Below, piece by piece: positions 41,941 to 55,019 of a stretch of DNA of 64,000 bases; positions within the stretch are counted from its first letter, which is position 1; each line of letters begins with the position of its first letter. The position numbers were made by a program, and so were the translations under genes. The notes beneath the pieces were generated by a model. It had not been told where the DNA came from and ran no database searches. It worked only from the letters and a program-made list of their open reading frames with translations. Origin of the DNA: Anastatus disparis (Eukaryota; Arthropoda; Insecta; Hymenoptera; Eupelmidae). The stretch is taken from contig JAFFSR010000347.1 of assembly GCA_017163975.1 (NCBI GenBank), positions 4,617,001-4,681,000 of the forward strand, given 5' to 3'.

Positions 41941-43253
41941 TTGATTCACAGATGTTTTTAATTTTTCACGCAGTGAAGTTTTTTGTTTCTTATGATTTTC
42001 TGCTATTTTAGTCATATTTATACCAGAGCTATATGGAGGTTTTTTATAGTCCTGTTTACAATTATTTTGATCTTGGTTATTATTGTAATTTTGATTATGT
42101 GAAGCTATTTGTTTTCTCTCAGTGTTTTCATTTTTATTAAAAAATCTTGATTGATTATTACTGTTTTTATAAGATTCATTTCTGCTTGGTGCTCTTCTTT
42201 CTTGAATCTTATCGTCATTATCGAAATCTGATGAGATTTTGAATAAAGTATTCTTATCTTTTTTCTATGGGAATTGCATCGCTTGCCTTACGTTTCTGCT
42301 AAAATGTTTGCTGATTTTCTCAACTAGTTCTTCTTTAGTATATTGAATATTTAATTCTTTAGCTAAACCATAAATTTGAGTGGCATAAGTCATACGACTT
42401 AATTTCCCATTCTCGTAGAATTGACCGAATTCAAATTTTCTTCAAGATGTTCTTTGGATATCTTCATTCCAATATCTTTCCATAAATAAATCTTTGAACT
42501 CTTTAGATGTGATAACGTCGTCTTGATGGACGTACCGCCACTCATTCGCATCTTTTTCCATGACAGTGTGTAATAGTTCGAGGGTTTCTTTCTCTTCTAA
42601 TTTTTTTAGAGCAATATATTTTTGCAATTCATTCAAGAATTTCATTGGTCTTTCAACCTCTGTGCCTTCATATTTAGGCAGCAGAATTTTAATTTGATTG
42701 CTGTAAGCCTCAGGACCTTATGTTCAAGTCTCTTGATTTTTTATTTTATTTATTTTTTTTATCTTGCTCTTGAGCTGTATTATCAATTCTTTGAGTCAGG
42801 TTCTCTTGAACCATCTTGATGGCTTTATCATCTTCTATTCTTTCCTTTATGTTTTTTACTCTTCATTTACTGCTTTATTTTTATTTACTAATTCTGTGTT
42901 TTCTTTTTAAACTTATTTAGTAAATTTTTTATTACGATGTTATCATCTAATAAATTTTTTACTTTATTCAATAATTCGATTATCTGTTCTTTCAGGTTTT
43001 CGGTTTCTGGATGAACACTTTTCTCTACATTTAAATTGATCAACTTCTCTGAATCGCTAGATGGATCTATTTTATTTTTTAACTCTTGTTGTTTATCGAA
43101 CAACAATATTAATTCGTATGATACAGGTCTCATCCATTTGCTATGTTTTGCGTTTACTTCTTCTTCTACGATTTGTTCTAAATTTTCTAATTCTTGCATT
43201 TGAACGTTTGATCTTCGTTTTTCCGCCTTTTTAAATTTAATTTTCGTTCGCAA
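41941..43253 (-). pseudogene. Ty3/Gypsy-like gag remnant
   Basis: Reading leftward from 43,253: a charged helical N-terminus (QMQELENLEQIVEEEVNAKH, WMRPVSYELIL) ends at a stop near 42,888. About 150 bp of broken frame follow, then the gag core LPKYEGTEVERPMKFLNELQ ... SKEFKDLFMERYWNEDIQ to 42,442. After a frameshift comes FGQFYENGKLSRMTYATQIY and FSRNVRQAMQFP, a stop, and an Asn/Gln-rich tail (NYNNNQDQNN) to about 41,941. The EFKDLFMERYW block is typical of retrotransposon gag. No pol follows on the left. It could belong with the RT fragment at 5,231 as the same family, but this cannot be tested here. Confidence 0.7.
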
Positions 43254-43381
43254 TTACAATTTAAATTTGTTGACGAGATTGAAATTTAAAATATCTCTCG
43301 TTTCTAATGACTTTCTTAATAGAAATACTTCTTATACAGATATTGCATTTTATTTGATAAATATATAATATTAAAAACGCT

Positions 43382-44865
43382 GCTAAGTGCTTCAGTGCAA
43401 TGCTTTCTCATAGAGCTCATTGAGTTGGTATTTCTTTTATTTTTATTTTTTGAATGTGACTTCAATGTAAAAAAAAATTATTCATCAGCAATTTTTCTTA
43501 ATATCTTTTATATATAAGCTTACGAAATTGATCATATTATCTATCATGAAACGTAACACTAAATATAATTAATCTATGTGAACGCTTACAGTTTATTTAA
43601 TTGTATTATAAATATTTTTCCATAAATTATGTCACATTTTTTTCTTCTTTTTAATATTTAAAGTTTTTATTGAAAAAAATCGATAATATAACATCTATAA
43701 GGATGTAATTAATAGATAAATCTCAATCTTAAGCAATAAAAATTGTCAATTTACAATCTCGATCAAAAAAAAAAATTTCTCTTGAAACTTACACCTATTT
43801 ATTGAATTAAAAGCATAAAAGTTTTTTTATCCAAAAGAGCCTATGTTCAATTTTTAATTTTCAACAATTTTTTCTAAGTTCACGTAAATATAAATAACAC
43901 ACAACTCAAGTAAAAACGTACAATGTATATCATAGCTAAATCACAGCTAAAAAAAGAAACAATAATCTAACATCAATAATGTTGTAATATAAAAATGTAT
44001 TCCAATCATGAGCAATGAAGATTGTCAAGTTACCATTTCGATCTCAAAGTAGCAATTACGCAGTCGTTATAATATTTTATTAAATAACTCGAAAATCAAT
44101 TAGACAATGAAAGCGTATCCGGTTTATACGTAATATAAATTTTATAATATTTAACATTTCAATCTTCCATCAGTGATCATAAATTTAAGGTCATATGCTG
44201 TAACTTGGATCACTAATGTTCAATTTATGTTTTCTAAGGCTCTAAAATTAAAAGTAAACTAAGAAAACTAGTTTTTAATAGCTTCCATACTAGTAAATAG
44301 AAAAAACAAATGAAAAGGGAAATTGGATGCAAATCCATCGAGGAATTTTTAAGATCTAAATAACAAAATAAATCAGAAAATTTTTTTTCAAAAATTCAAT
44401 ATGGTTTATAATTAAAACTGCACTAAGAAAATCAATTTTCACAAGCTTATTTTAATTTGGCGATCAAAAATAATTTCCATGAAAATTTTTAAGAAAATTC
44501 ATAGAGTAGATAAGGAAAATATAAAAAAAATGAAAAATCGAAAATTTAAAAAATTTTTTAAATGGCTATTTCATTAAAACTATACTAAGAAGACCAATTT
44601 TCAATAGCTTCCGCGAAATTTAATCAAAAAATAAATTGTATGGAAAATTTGAAGCAAATTCATCAATTACTTTTCGAGATCTAATTTACTAAATAAATAC
44701 AAACATTTTTACATTTCAAAATGCTCTAAAATTAAAACTACGCTAAAGAAATCAATTTTCAGAAGTTTATTTTATTTCAGGGATCGAAAATTATTTCCAT
44801 GCAAATTCTTAAGCAAATTCATAGGATAGTTTTGTGATGTATAAAATACACCACAAAGAATAAAA
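43382..44865. repeat. Dispersed repeat F, copy 2 with tandem units
   Basis: The left end GCTGCTAAGTGCTTCAGTGC / ATGCTTTCTCATAGAGCTC matches 1,265-1,320. From about 44,220 to 44,830 about four units of 160-180 bp repeat. They contain AAAACT.CACTAAGAAAA.CAATTTTC, TAGCTTCC, ATTTGAAGCAAATTCATC and TTTCGAGATCTAA. Non-coding. Confidence 0.65.
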
Positions 44866-47730
44866 TTTAAATAGATTAGTTATTAAGTATAAAAAGCGAA
44901 ATCATAACAAGCGAGCCTACTTATTTTTTTTCTTCTTTTCAGAGATCTTAGGTTTTACTTTTTGTTAACGTATTTATAACAAGCAAACGTACTTATCTTT
45001 AAATTCAGAAATCTTACGTTTTATTTTTTTTTGTTACGTTTTTTAAAATTATTTTTCTTCAAGCGTAAAAAATTAACAGATGTAAAGGAGGGTCGAGAAA
45101 ACTATAGGGGAAAACTAGAAATAAAAAGAGAGTAATTAATATTTATTTAAATAGAGAAAAATATTCATCGTAAACTAAGAGTAACAGCAGACGCAAAGAC
45201 ACAAGCACGGCAAGAAGGATCAGCTGTAATGATGCACATAAGTGAGAAAGAGAAAGAAGATTATGATCATGCGTGCGGCCAATGGAAAAGGCTTTAAGAA
45301 CACGACGCGTATGTATATACACATACAAGATGCACCAGAAACTCAGGATTAACGTCCACGAAAAACATTTTAAGAGTATACAAGAAATTATTAACTAGAA
45401 GAAAACATCAACCAGTTACTAGGTTAGGGCACGACATTAGCTCTATATAAACATATACACATGGCACACACTACACCACGACAACCCAGAGATGCGTACT
45501 ATACTCAAGATGTGCACAGACACTAATCAACACATTTACAACTCCTAAAGATAAACGGTGACGAGAAGTACACAACGACGCGGCGTAGCAGAAACTATCA
45601 TGGCGACGGCATAAGAGCAAGAAGGATAGATAGGACAGACGACTTCAGGCTGGACACGTAAGAGGAACAAGCATGAATAAAGAACGCTATGTAGTGGAAC
45701 ACGTAACTGAAACGTATAGAGAGATGGTACAATACATGAAACCGATGAGTTCGAGAAAATATAGAGGGAATATACATACATATATTTATATGTATACGTA
45801 CATATATACCCATATATATTTATACGTATAATTAGATATTTTTACGCCGCGTCATGTAGCTGTACATACACATGTAAAATCGACCAATGAGGGAGAGCTA
45901 TGAGTAGAAATCTTCGATGATCGATGTTTCTACTGCGTGAAACAATATAGCAACCTCGAGTATAGCATAAAAATATTACTAGAGTGATAGAGATAGAAGA
46001 TCCGCGACCAAGAGCCGATTAAGCTGTCGATAGCGACTCGTAACTGAAGAGATCAAAGTAGAAACTAAGACACGGCCAGAAATAAGGATAGAAAATGAAG
46101 AATAGCTAGGTGCGACAGAGATGGACAATAGAACGAAAGGGGAATGTAATTTCCTTCTTCTTAAAAGAGATTACTCTTGCAATAGCAGCCTTCGAGTGCA
46201 CTCGAGAGTAATAAAAAGTTCTATCTTCTAATTTAATTTGGAGAGAATATCGGAGAAAGTAAGGAGAAAGAAAAAGAGGTCTGAGCAGATAAGCCGTAGG
46301 ACCGCACCAACGAGAAAAAGAGACAAAAAGGGAGAAGAGAAACAACGGTGAGACACCACCAGAGACGACGACTCGGCGATCGGGTGCGATCATCCACTGG
46401 GGCCACCATCGTTATCCTTCGACCACGCCAACTCTTTTTCGACCAGCATCACGTTCTTTTTTTTGCTTTTGACTACTGAGAGGGAATCTGCATCAGAACA
46501 ACTGTAAGTGGAATTTTACCAGCGAGTTAGCAAGTAAGAAATAGTATTTTCTAATTCTGTTGGTTTTCCCCGTCATCTTTCTCGGTTCTCCTTAAGAGAT
46601 ATATTTTTTCGTTATTACCTTAGTACGATCGAATTTTCTTGATTTCGATCACGAGTAGATTAAAATTAGAATCAGTGCGGTTTAGTGAAAATACGAATAA
46701 AGTCATTAAAAATAAAATAAGTGTAAATTAAAAGAGAAAAGAGGAAACCACGTGCGAAGGCGTTTATGCTTAGCGACGCGACGCCATTTTGTTCTATAAA
46801 TTAAATGTGAAATTCGTAATTATTAAAGTTAAGAAAATCGGCTTTTGTTATACTCTGGTTGCTAACCGTTGTATTAGCGAAAATTAGTTAAAGTGAAATA
46901 AATAGACGACGCGGCGGCCATCGTGAAATTGTGCGAGCGAGATAGCTATACGTTAGTTATTAATTAAAATTCAAAGTTCTTTTTTTTTTACAGAATAGCG
47001 CGAGTGATATTAAGATTATTTCTTTTAATATTTATTTTAGTGCGAATTACAAGTGCTGGGTTGTGCGACTGCGCAGTAAGGAAATAGAGCGTCGCGTGAT
47101 TAAAATCTTAATTATTATTCAATTCTATTAAGTGATTAACTAATTATACGTGTAAAGAAAGTGCTCTTTTTGTCTTCTGCGCATGCGCACGGCCCAAATG
47201 CGAGAAATTAATTAAACGGCGTTTTTTTTTTATCATTACGAATTGTGAGGAAAATTTCCCTTTTTAAATTTACAATATAAGAAGTTTGAAATTAAAGTTA
47301 AATAGAGAGTCAACTGCTTATTTTTCCTCTTCCTCTTTTCAGGACAAGAATTATAAGTTAAAGGAAATTAATTACATCATTCATTTTTCTTGAATAATTA
47401 GAGTCATTCAATATCAATAGTATTTTTTTTTATAAATTTGAAATTTACTTTGCTTTTTATATATCAAACATTGTTCTTTTTAACTTCTTATTTTTTCACT
47501 AAATCATAAATTATATTGAAATTTTCTGGACCACTCTGATCGTTAGAACCAGCCTGCAATCCGAGACAGGCCAGTAAGTATTGACCCCCTCTGTAGTTGC
47601 TCTACCCAGCTAGCTGAACAGGGTTCACTGGCGCTCAATTAAAATTAACTATAAATTTGTGAACCCAGGTAAGTTCGTGGCTTCGGGGATTCACTCGGAG
47701 GTCCGGGGAATTCGCCACGTAACAGTTTAC
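44866..47730. other. Gene-free, promoter/leader-like block
   Basis: CpG content rises in places. CTCTATATAAACATATACAC at about 45,440 looks like a TATA box. Several CGACGCGACGCCATTTTG-type patches and a donor-like CAACTGTAAGTGGA near 46,500 follow. At about 47,627 GGGTTCAC is followed by TGGCGCTCAATT, which resembles an LTR end plus primer-binding site. No credible protein frame was found. It could be a long LTR or a host 5' region. Confidence 0.3.
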
Positions 47731-48184
47731 AAAAAATACCAAAAAAATGAAAAATTGAATTTTTTTTCTTAAGAGCATGACGAAGCTGTCCGTTTTCTAA
47801 TAATATTTCCAATCTTAACTTATGAATAAACGATGCGTTTAATTGAGTTTTTTTGCTATAAAGAAAAAATTTGTAAGATTAAACTCTAGTGCGGACAATT
47901 CAAGAAAACCACCAAAATATTATACATACAAAGTTATAATAAAAACTTTCAATATATCGTATTTTAAGGTTAGGTTTGTCGAGTTTGATATCTAATTTCA
48001 AATCCAAGCTCATAAAAAAATAATAAGTCCAAATGATTTTTTATTTTGACAAAAATTATTGTACTAATATAACTTTAGTGCGGGCAAGTCATTATATTTG
48101 TTTAATTTGAGAATTTAAAAAGATATCGATAAAACAAAAAAAGCAAAACTCGGTTGCTGCAGCTCCGACATGCCGTTAAACGAC

Positions 48185-48735
48185 TAAAATTAAAACTACG
48201 CTAAGATAATCAATTCTCAATAGCTTCCCATAAAATTTGAAGCAGATCTATCGAGTAGTTTTCGAGATTAAATTAAAACTTTTTTTTCACAAATTCAAAA
48301 TGTTCTAAAATTAAAACTGCGCTAAGAAAATAAGTTTTCAACATTTTTTTTATTTCAGCAATCAAAAATAATTTCCCTGAAAATTTTTAAGCAAATTCAT
48401 CGGCTATTTTACATAAAATATCAGAAAAATTGAAAAAAATTTTTTAAATAGCTATTTTATTAAAACTACTCTAAGTAGACTAATTTTCAATAGCTTCCGC
48501 AAAAATTAATCAAAAAAATAAATAGTATGGAAAATTTGAAGCAAATCCATCGATTACTTCTCAAGATCCAGTTGGCTTACTGAATACACACACAGACACA
48601 CACACACACACATACACACAGACATTTTCTGAAAATCACTTTTTTCGACTGCCTGAGACCAAATATGTACAATTTAACGAAATAATAGAAAATTATTTTT
48701 TTTGCCGATACAATCCTTTCTCTATGAGAAAGCAA
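48185..48735. repeat. Dispersed repeat F, copy 3
   Basis: About 2.4 units in the same orientation as at 44,220-44,830, then a CA-rich run (48,594-48,620). The end motif CTTTCTCTATGAGAAAGCAAGC is the inverted form of the motif near 43,400. Confidence 0.65.
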
Positions 48736-49415
48736 GCAAAAACAAACATTTAAACCTCAATCTCGTTTATACTTTATTATTTTTATTTTGATTAATTAAT
48801 TTTTTACTGTATTATTTATCAAATTGATTTATTTTCTTTATTATTTCTATTTTTTATTTTATAGTATATATTATTTTATTATAATGTTTGTTTCCCAAAT
48901 ACTTTGAGAACCTATATTAAAGAATTTCTTAAATATTTGTGAACAATATTTAAATTTCTCTAAAAGACTGAATAATTGATAAAATGTAATTTTCGATTTT
49001 CAATCATAAAACTTCAATGCTTTCAATAAAATAATGGTTTTGAAATTATTTATTAATTTCTTTTGCCGTTTAGAACAATAAATGTCATTGAGGATGCTTT
49101 TTTAAACTTAATTCATGCTCTTCATGGTAAACATCAAATTTGAAAGAGATCTTCTAAAGATATTATCTTTTTTGATTAGCATAACAAGGGCATAAGCGTT
49201 TCTTAACTCATGAGATTTAAATAAAAAAATATTTGAGAATAGATAATTATGTCTGAAATCACTTCTGGGCTTAATAATATAATTTTAGACTATTCTAATT
49301 TAAAGGATACAATGATTAAAAATATTTCCACTATTTGTGTAAAATATTTTTATTCAATAATTTGCATACGTATTTATTTTCTAATATGATTTTTTTTTGA
49401 GCATGTGATTCGTCA
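48736..49415. other. AT-rich stretch left of the large palindrome
   Basis: No gene recognised. About 200 bp near 49,030-49,215 (ATAATGGTTTTGAAATTAT, TTTGATTAGCATAA) are related in direct orientation to 54,510-54,750 on the other side of the palindrome. Confidence 0.5.
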
Positions 49416-50546
49416 AAAGGGTACCCCTCGTTAAGATGATCGAAAATGCCTTAAATCCGAAAATCATTCTAGCTTTGATTACTGTATTTCTAATATTAAA
49501 AAAAGTTTATATCATATTTTGAACTACCTGCCCCCTCCGCCCTCACCATACCTTAAAAAAATCGTTTTTTTTGCATTTTATTTTTTTTTCTCGCATTCTA
49601 GTCGGTTTACCCTTCTGAAAAAAATTGCGGAGGTCAAAAATTAATTTACAAATCATGAGAATTTTTCTGAATGATCATTATTTGATTCCAAGTCACCTGA
49701 AAATGTTTTTTTCTTTAAAATCTTTCTTATTTTTGTCCAGAGGGGGCTGCAGGGCTGAATTTCATACATTTCATGTATTTTATTGAAAGACACTTCCCTG
49801 AGTTTTTTCAGAATATTTCAATTAGTGCCACTTCTCTAAAAATGCAAAAAAACCGTTTTTTAGTATTTTTTGACATTTTTCGGGAATTTTCAAGAATAAT
49901 TAGCATTGAAAATACATATGAGTAACGGTAATAATCTCTATTTATGAAATCTGGGATATACAAGTACTAAACAAAGAGTATTTTAGCCCTAACAAATCTT
50001 TTTATAAGAGCAAAATTGAAAAAAGAAGAATATTTTGATTAGTATCCAATGTTATAGAATGCAAAAGATCAGAGAGCGTGGTAGCGCTCCAAGCGGTGGG
50101 GTTACGAAGCGCTACAGTAAACCTTATTTACTTTTATTATTTTACCAGTGATCCGTACTAAAAAATCTCAAGTGATATCTCATCTGAGATCTCACCTGAG
50201 ATCTTTAGAAATTCAGGTTATATTTTCAATTTATAATCTATAAAAATGGACATTATTTATTTCGACAATAAAGTGTCCGAATAAGATGTATTCTTGAACA
50301 CAGAATCTTAAAATGAAGCAAATATCCATTGTTTAAATTCTGTAACATTAAGAGGTATTAAACAGAACAAATTATTTTCTCATGTTTTTATAATTATCTC
50401 TGACAAAAGTAGATATTACAATAGGAAATATTTCTTTCTCATGCTCCCGCAGAAAGTTCACGTCTTACTCCTTGATTTCAAGATCAAAAGAATGCTATTG
50501 CTCCCTGGTTATATAATCTTTCTTGTTAGAAAGGCCCGAATTTATA

Positions 50547-50899
50547 CACTGAAAAAAATATTGAAGAGTTGTAGCATTACAATTTACCGTGATGAGATAC
50601 CTCAATATTCAAGGCCTTCAAAACATCAAATAGGGGATTTGTTAATATCAAGTTTAAAGCTACTGTAGTCACGTAAAAGTCGAGGGTACGGTAGCACGGA
50701 GTTGGGTGCCTGAACCACCCAGACGGGGGCCTCAGACGTCCGGCTCCGAGCTGTGACAGCTTGTATACATGCGCTGACCTAAGCCCCGTAAACAGCCGAG
50801 CCCCTGTTATTACATTTTGGATATTCTGCTGCTTTATGATATTTTGAGCTATTAAAACCTCGGCTTTGGTGCTACAACTCTTCAATATTTCTTTCAGTG
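50547..50899. mobile_element. 353-bp MITE with TA target duplication
   Basis: Inverted ends CACTGAAAAAAATATTGAAG / CTTCAATATTTCTTTCAGTG of about 30 bp, flanked by TA on both sides (50,545-50,546 and 50,900-50,901). The opposite palindrome arm near 52,895 lacks the insertion. TA duplication fits the Tc1/mariner type. The GC-richer interior (CCCAGACGGGGGCCTCAGAC) is non-coding. Confidence 0.85.
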
Positions 50900-51156
50900 T
50901 AGTCGTTTCTCAAACTCAAGCATTGAGTGTGTTCCATTCTCAACTTTGTTTTGTCCTTGTCTCTCTCATGATAAAATCTCATTCCGTCTTTGTCTGAACA
51001 TGGAGCATATTCGATGCTTAAGTTTGAGCAACGACTATTCGCTCCGAAAGTTTACATAATAGGGGTATGAAAGTCGACTGCCCTTCTCATGGTGGCAACA
51101 TGTCGAAAAAAAAGAGTACGCTTTGTACATTAGGTAAATGAATAGATTTTAAAATA

Positions 51157-51291
51157 ATGCCATATAACGGCCGTTGCTGTGTAATTAATTGTAAAAACAC
51201 ATTTAGGAATAGTAAAGTGCATAGCTTTCCTTTTCCCAAATGAAAAAGTAAGTGGTATCAAAGAATTAAATTGATCAATGCAGTTGAAAGT
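51157..51291 (+). pseudogene. THAP-type zinc-finger remnant, left arm
   Basis: The plus-strand frame reads MPYNGRCCVINCKNTFRNSK then VHSFPFPK, a TGA, then KSKWYQRIKLIN. C-x4-C at the start, F-P around the middle and the invariant Trp match the first half of a THAP DNA-binding finger, found in P-type and some other transposases. The second Cys-His pair is not visible, the sequence running into the central palindrome. The same TGA is present in the other arm. Confidence 0.7.
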
Positions 51292-51984
51292 ATAAAGTAA
51301 ATTATCTCACTTTTACTTATTCATAAGTGTATATATGAATCTGATCATATGTTTCATGAAAACATATTCACTCGAACGATAACATAAGCCCATTATCTTT
51401 TGATTATTTCAATTTAAATTGATTTAAGAACGTTAATAGCAATTATGGCACATAAAAAGAAACAAATATTGAACTTTTATGAGGATTTTCTACCATAGAC
51501 TAAAGTACAGACTGTATTATATTTTAATATTTTGTTTAAAATAATAAATGATCGATGTCAAATAGCGAAGAAGATCATAAAGAATTTTAATATTTGTTTC
51601 TTTTTATTAGCCATAATTGCTATTAACGTTCTTAAATCAATTTAAATTGAAATAATCAAAAGTTAATGGGGTTATGTTATTGTTCGAGTAAATAGATTTT
51701 CATGAAACATATAATTAGATTCATATATACACTTATAAATAAGTAAAAGTGAGGTTGATCCACTTTATACTTTTAAGGTGATGTAATAAGGTATATGTTT
51801 AATACATAGTTACCGACATTGCAGTTTCTCGAATTTTTAATATTTATTTTAAAATTTTCCAAAATATCTCTATATTATGCTTTTTATTAATTAAAATAGA
51901 AGGCTATGATATAGAGATATTTTTAAAAAATTTGAATTGAGAATGAAAAATTTGGAAAACTGTAACATCGGTATTTTACATCCC

Positions 51985-52126
51985 CTTAACTGCATTGATC
52001 AATTTAATTCTTTGATACCACTTACTTTTTCATTTGGGAAAAGAAAAGAACTTCACTTTACTATTCCTCAATGTGTTTTTACAATTAATTACTCAGCAAC
52101 AGCCGTTATATGGCATTATTTTAAAA
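51985..52126 (-). pseudogene. THAP-type zinc-finger remnant, right arm
   Basis: Mirror copy of the left-arm frame on the minus strand. It has an additional TGA within the first Cys cluster and the shared TGA before KSKWYQRIKLINAV. The shared stop shows that decay began before the arms were formed or that they have been homogenised since. Confidence 0.7.
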
Positions 52127-52137
52127 TGGGTGGGGTT

Positions 52138-52640
52138 CGATTTTTCGAAAGACCGATATTTTTTTGTGCTTAACGTAGAATCTCAAAATTTAGAATAATG
52201 CTATTGATAACATTCATTTAAATTATTTAGAAATTTCGTTTTCGATTCATGGCTGCTATCGAAATTTATTTACTCGAATAAATTATAATTGATATTTAGA
52301 ATAGTAACAAGTATACAGAACACCATATTATGATTAGATATTTCGAAATTTCTAATAGAGTTTTCGAAAGTATATTTTTGTATATTCTTTCAATACTTGC
52401 CAAAAGATTTTATTAGAAATTTCGAAATATTTTATAATTATATGGTGCTCTATGTACGTGTTACGATTCTAAATATCAATTATAATTTATTCGAATAAAT
52501 AAATTTCGATTGCAGCCATGAATTGAAAATGAGATTTATAAATAATTTAAATGAATGTTATCAATAGCATCATTCTAAATTTTGAGATTCTACGTTAAGC
52601 ACAAAAAAATATTGGCCTTTCGGAAAATCGAATCCCACCC
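52138..52640. mobile_element. 503-bp fold-back with 8-bp target duplication
   Basis: GGGTGGGGTTCGATTTTTCG at the left pairs with CGGAAAATCGAATCCCACCC at the right, arms extending nearly to the centre. TTTAAAAT flanks it at 52,130-52,137 and 52,641-52,648. The opposite arm near 51,140-51,155 carries a single copy and no element. A half copy is at 61,734-62,103. An 8-bp duplication fits hAT-like transposition. Confidence 0.92.
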
Positions 52641-54022
52641 TTTAAAATCTATTCATTTACCTAAGTACAAAGCGTACTCTTTTTTTTCGACATGTTGCCA
52701 CCATGAGAAGGGCAGTCGACTTTCATACCCCTATTATGTAAACTTTCGGAGCGAATAGTCGTTGCTCAAACTTAAGCATCGAATATGCTCCATGTTCAGA
52801 CAAAGATGGAATGAGATTTTATCATGATAGAGACAAGGACAAAACAAAGTTGAGAATGGAACACACTCAATGCTTGAGTTTAAGCAACGACCATAAATTC
52901 GAGCCCTTCTAACGAGAAAGATTATATAACCAGAGAGCAATAGCATACTTTTAATTTTAAAATCAAGGAATTAGACATGAACTTTCTGCGGGAGCATAAG
53001 AAAGAAATGTTTCCTGTTACAATATCTAATTTTGTCAGAGATGATTATCAAAACATGAGAAACAATTTTTTCTGTTTAATATCTCTTAATGTTACAGAAT
53101 TTAAACAACGGATATTTGCTTTATTTTAAGATTTTGAATTCAAAAATACATCATATTGGGACACTTTATTGTCAAAATAAATAATGTCAATTTCTATAGA
53201 TTATCAATTGAAAATATAACCTGAATTTCTAAAGATCTCAGGTGAGATCTCAGATGAGATATCACTTGAGATTTTTTAGTGCGGGTTACTGGTAAAATAA
53301 TAACAGTAAATAAGGTTTACTGTAGCGCTTCGTAACTCCGCCGCATGGAGCGCTACCGCGCTTTCTGATCTTTTGCATTCTATAACATTGAATACTTATC
53401 AGAATATTCTTCTTTTTTCAATGTTGCTATTATAAAAATATTTGTTAGGGCTAAAATACTCTTTGTTTAGAACTTGCATATCCCAAATTTTATAAATAGA
53501 GATTATTACCGTTACTCATATGTATTTTCAATGCTAATTATTCCTGAAAGTTCCCGAAAAATGTCAAAAAATACTAAAAAACGGTTTTTTTGCATTTTTA
53601 GAGATGTAGCACCAATGGAAATATTCTGAAAAAATTCAGGGAAGTGTCTTTCAATAAAATACATGAAATTTATGAAATTCAGCTCTGCAGCCCCCTCTAG
53701 ACAAAAATAAGAAAGATTTTAAAGAAAAAAAAATTTTTTAGGTGACTTGGAATCAAATAATGATCATTCAGAAAAATTCTCATGATTTGTAAATTAATTT
53801 TTGACCTCCGTAATTTTTTTCAGAAGGGTAAACCGACTAGGATGCGAGAAAAAAAATAAAATGCAAAAAAACGATTTTTTTAAGGTATGGTGAGGGTGGA
53901 GGGGGCAGGTGGTTCAAAATATGATAGAAACTTTTTTTTTAATATTAGAAATACAGTAATTAAAGCGAGAATGATATTCGGATTTGAGGCATTTCCGACC
54001 ATCTTAACGGGGGGTATCCTTT

Positions 54023-55019
54023 AACTGTCAGTTTATTGATGAATTCTTTTCTCAGAGATTATCAAGTTTAACCCTTTCATTTACGAATTATTTTCGCAAA
54101 AACACGTATTTTCTATCATACATTAATTTTTTAGATTTATTTACAATCATATATTCAAAATATATCATATGATACTTATAAAATGAACACTCATTTATAT
54201 GAAAATGCAAAAAGAATAAAGATTAAACTTAAAGTGCGAATTAAACAATAAAAAAAAGAAAATGAGAAAGGATGCCACTATAGTGGCTCCTGTGACTGAA
54301 AGGGTTAAAAGAAAACTTCTGAATACAATTTTGTTACGAATAATCTTAAGAAAAAGTAAGTATTTTTTAAATTTTGTATATTTATTAGATATAATAAATA
54401 CAAGATATAATTTATTATATCTTGTACAGTCTAAGTTTTTTAATTTTCATTTAAACACGTACATAAGTAATAACATGCTATTTACTTTTCTTAAACATGA
54501 ATCTTCTATATTTTGAATCAAATAATGGTTTTAAAATCATATATTATCTTTTGCATTTTAAAACGATAAATGTAATCAGAAGCTTTTTTTATACTTTATA
54601 GTTCAAGTGAGGTTATTTCATAAACATTATAGCATAAATTATTTATAAAAGTTTATTTTCTGTAAAAAGTAATTCTATATGAGATCTACTAAAGGCATTA
54701 TTTATTTTGATTAGCATAATGAAGATATTTGCACTTCTTAACTCATTTTTTTAGTCTAATGAAATAGAGTTTGATCGTACATCATAATTACAGTTTTAGT
54801 AGTTTCATGAGGACATACATGATGCATTTAGGAACACATGCAGACGAGCTTCAAGAAGAGTATAGAATTATCAACGTGACAGACGTAATATATGTATGTT
54901 CATGTGTGTTAACCGAGGTGTATATATGTGCATACCGAGCTATTTTTATATTCGTATACCTCGTTACCTATACTTGTATACCAAGGTACATATACGCGGG
55001 TGAATAGCGCGGCTATCTA
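54023..55019. other. AT-rich stretch without recognised genes
   Basis: No supported coding sequence. About 54,510-54,750 is a degenerate direct repeat of 49,030-49,215. The right part is rich in ATACCGAG-type motifs leading into the minisatellite. Confidence 0.5.

Larger units (their letters stand above)
49416..54022. mobile_element. 4.6-kb near-palindromic Mutator-type element (D2)
   Basis: It starts AAAGGGTACCCCTCGTTAAG and ends CTTAACGGGGGGTATCCTTT, the same terminus type as element D. Arms of about 2 kb pair across almost the whole element, for example GTAAACCGACTAGGATGCGA at 53,828 with its complement at 49,598, and CTGAGATCTCACCTGAGATC at 50,187 with 53,240. Each arm contains a THAP-like coding remnant near the centre, and the centre itself is a smaller palindrome around 51,540. 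Insertions present in only one arm are listed separately. A clear target duplication was not found. Confidence 0.85.

Noticed and set aside
43382..48735. A single 5.3-kb transposon bounded by CTTTCTC(T)ATGAGAAAGC motifs
   Set aside because: The inverted motif is only about 15-18 bp and also occurs within single copies of repeat F; no long arms or target duplication support one element.
51937..52173. 78-residue plus-strand frame in the palindrome
   Set aside because: It is the antisense of the THAP remnant and runs into the 503-bp fold-back.
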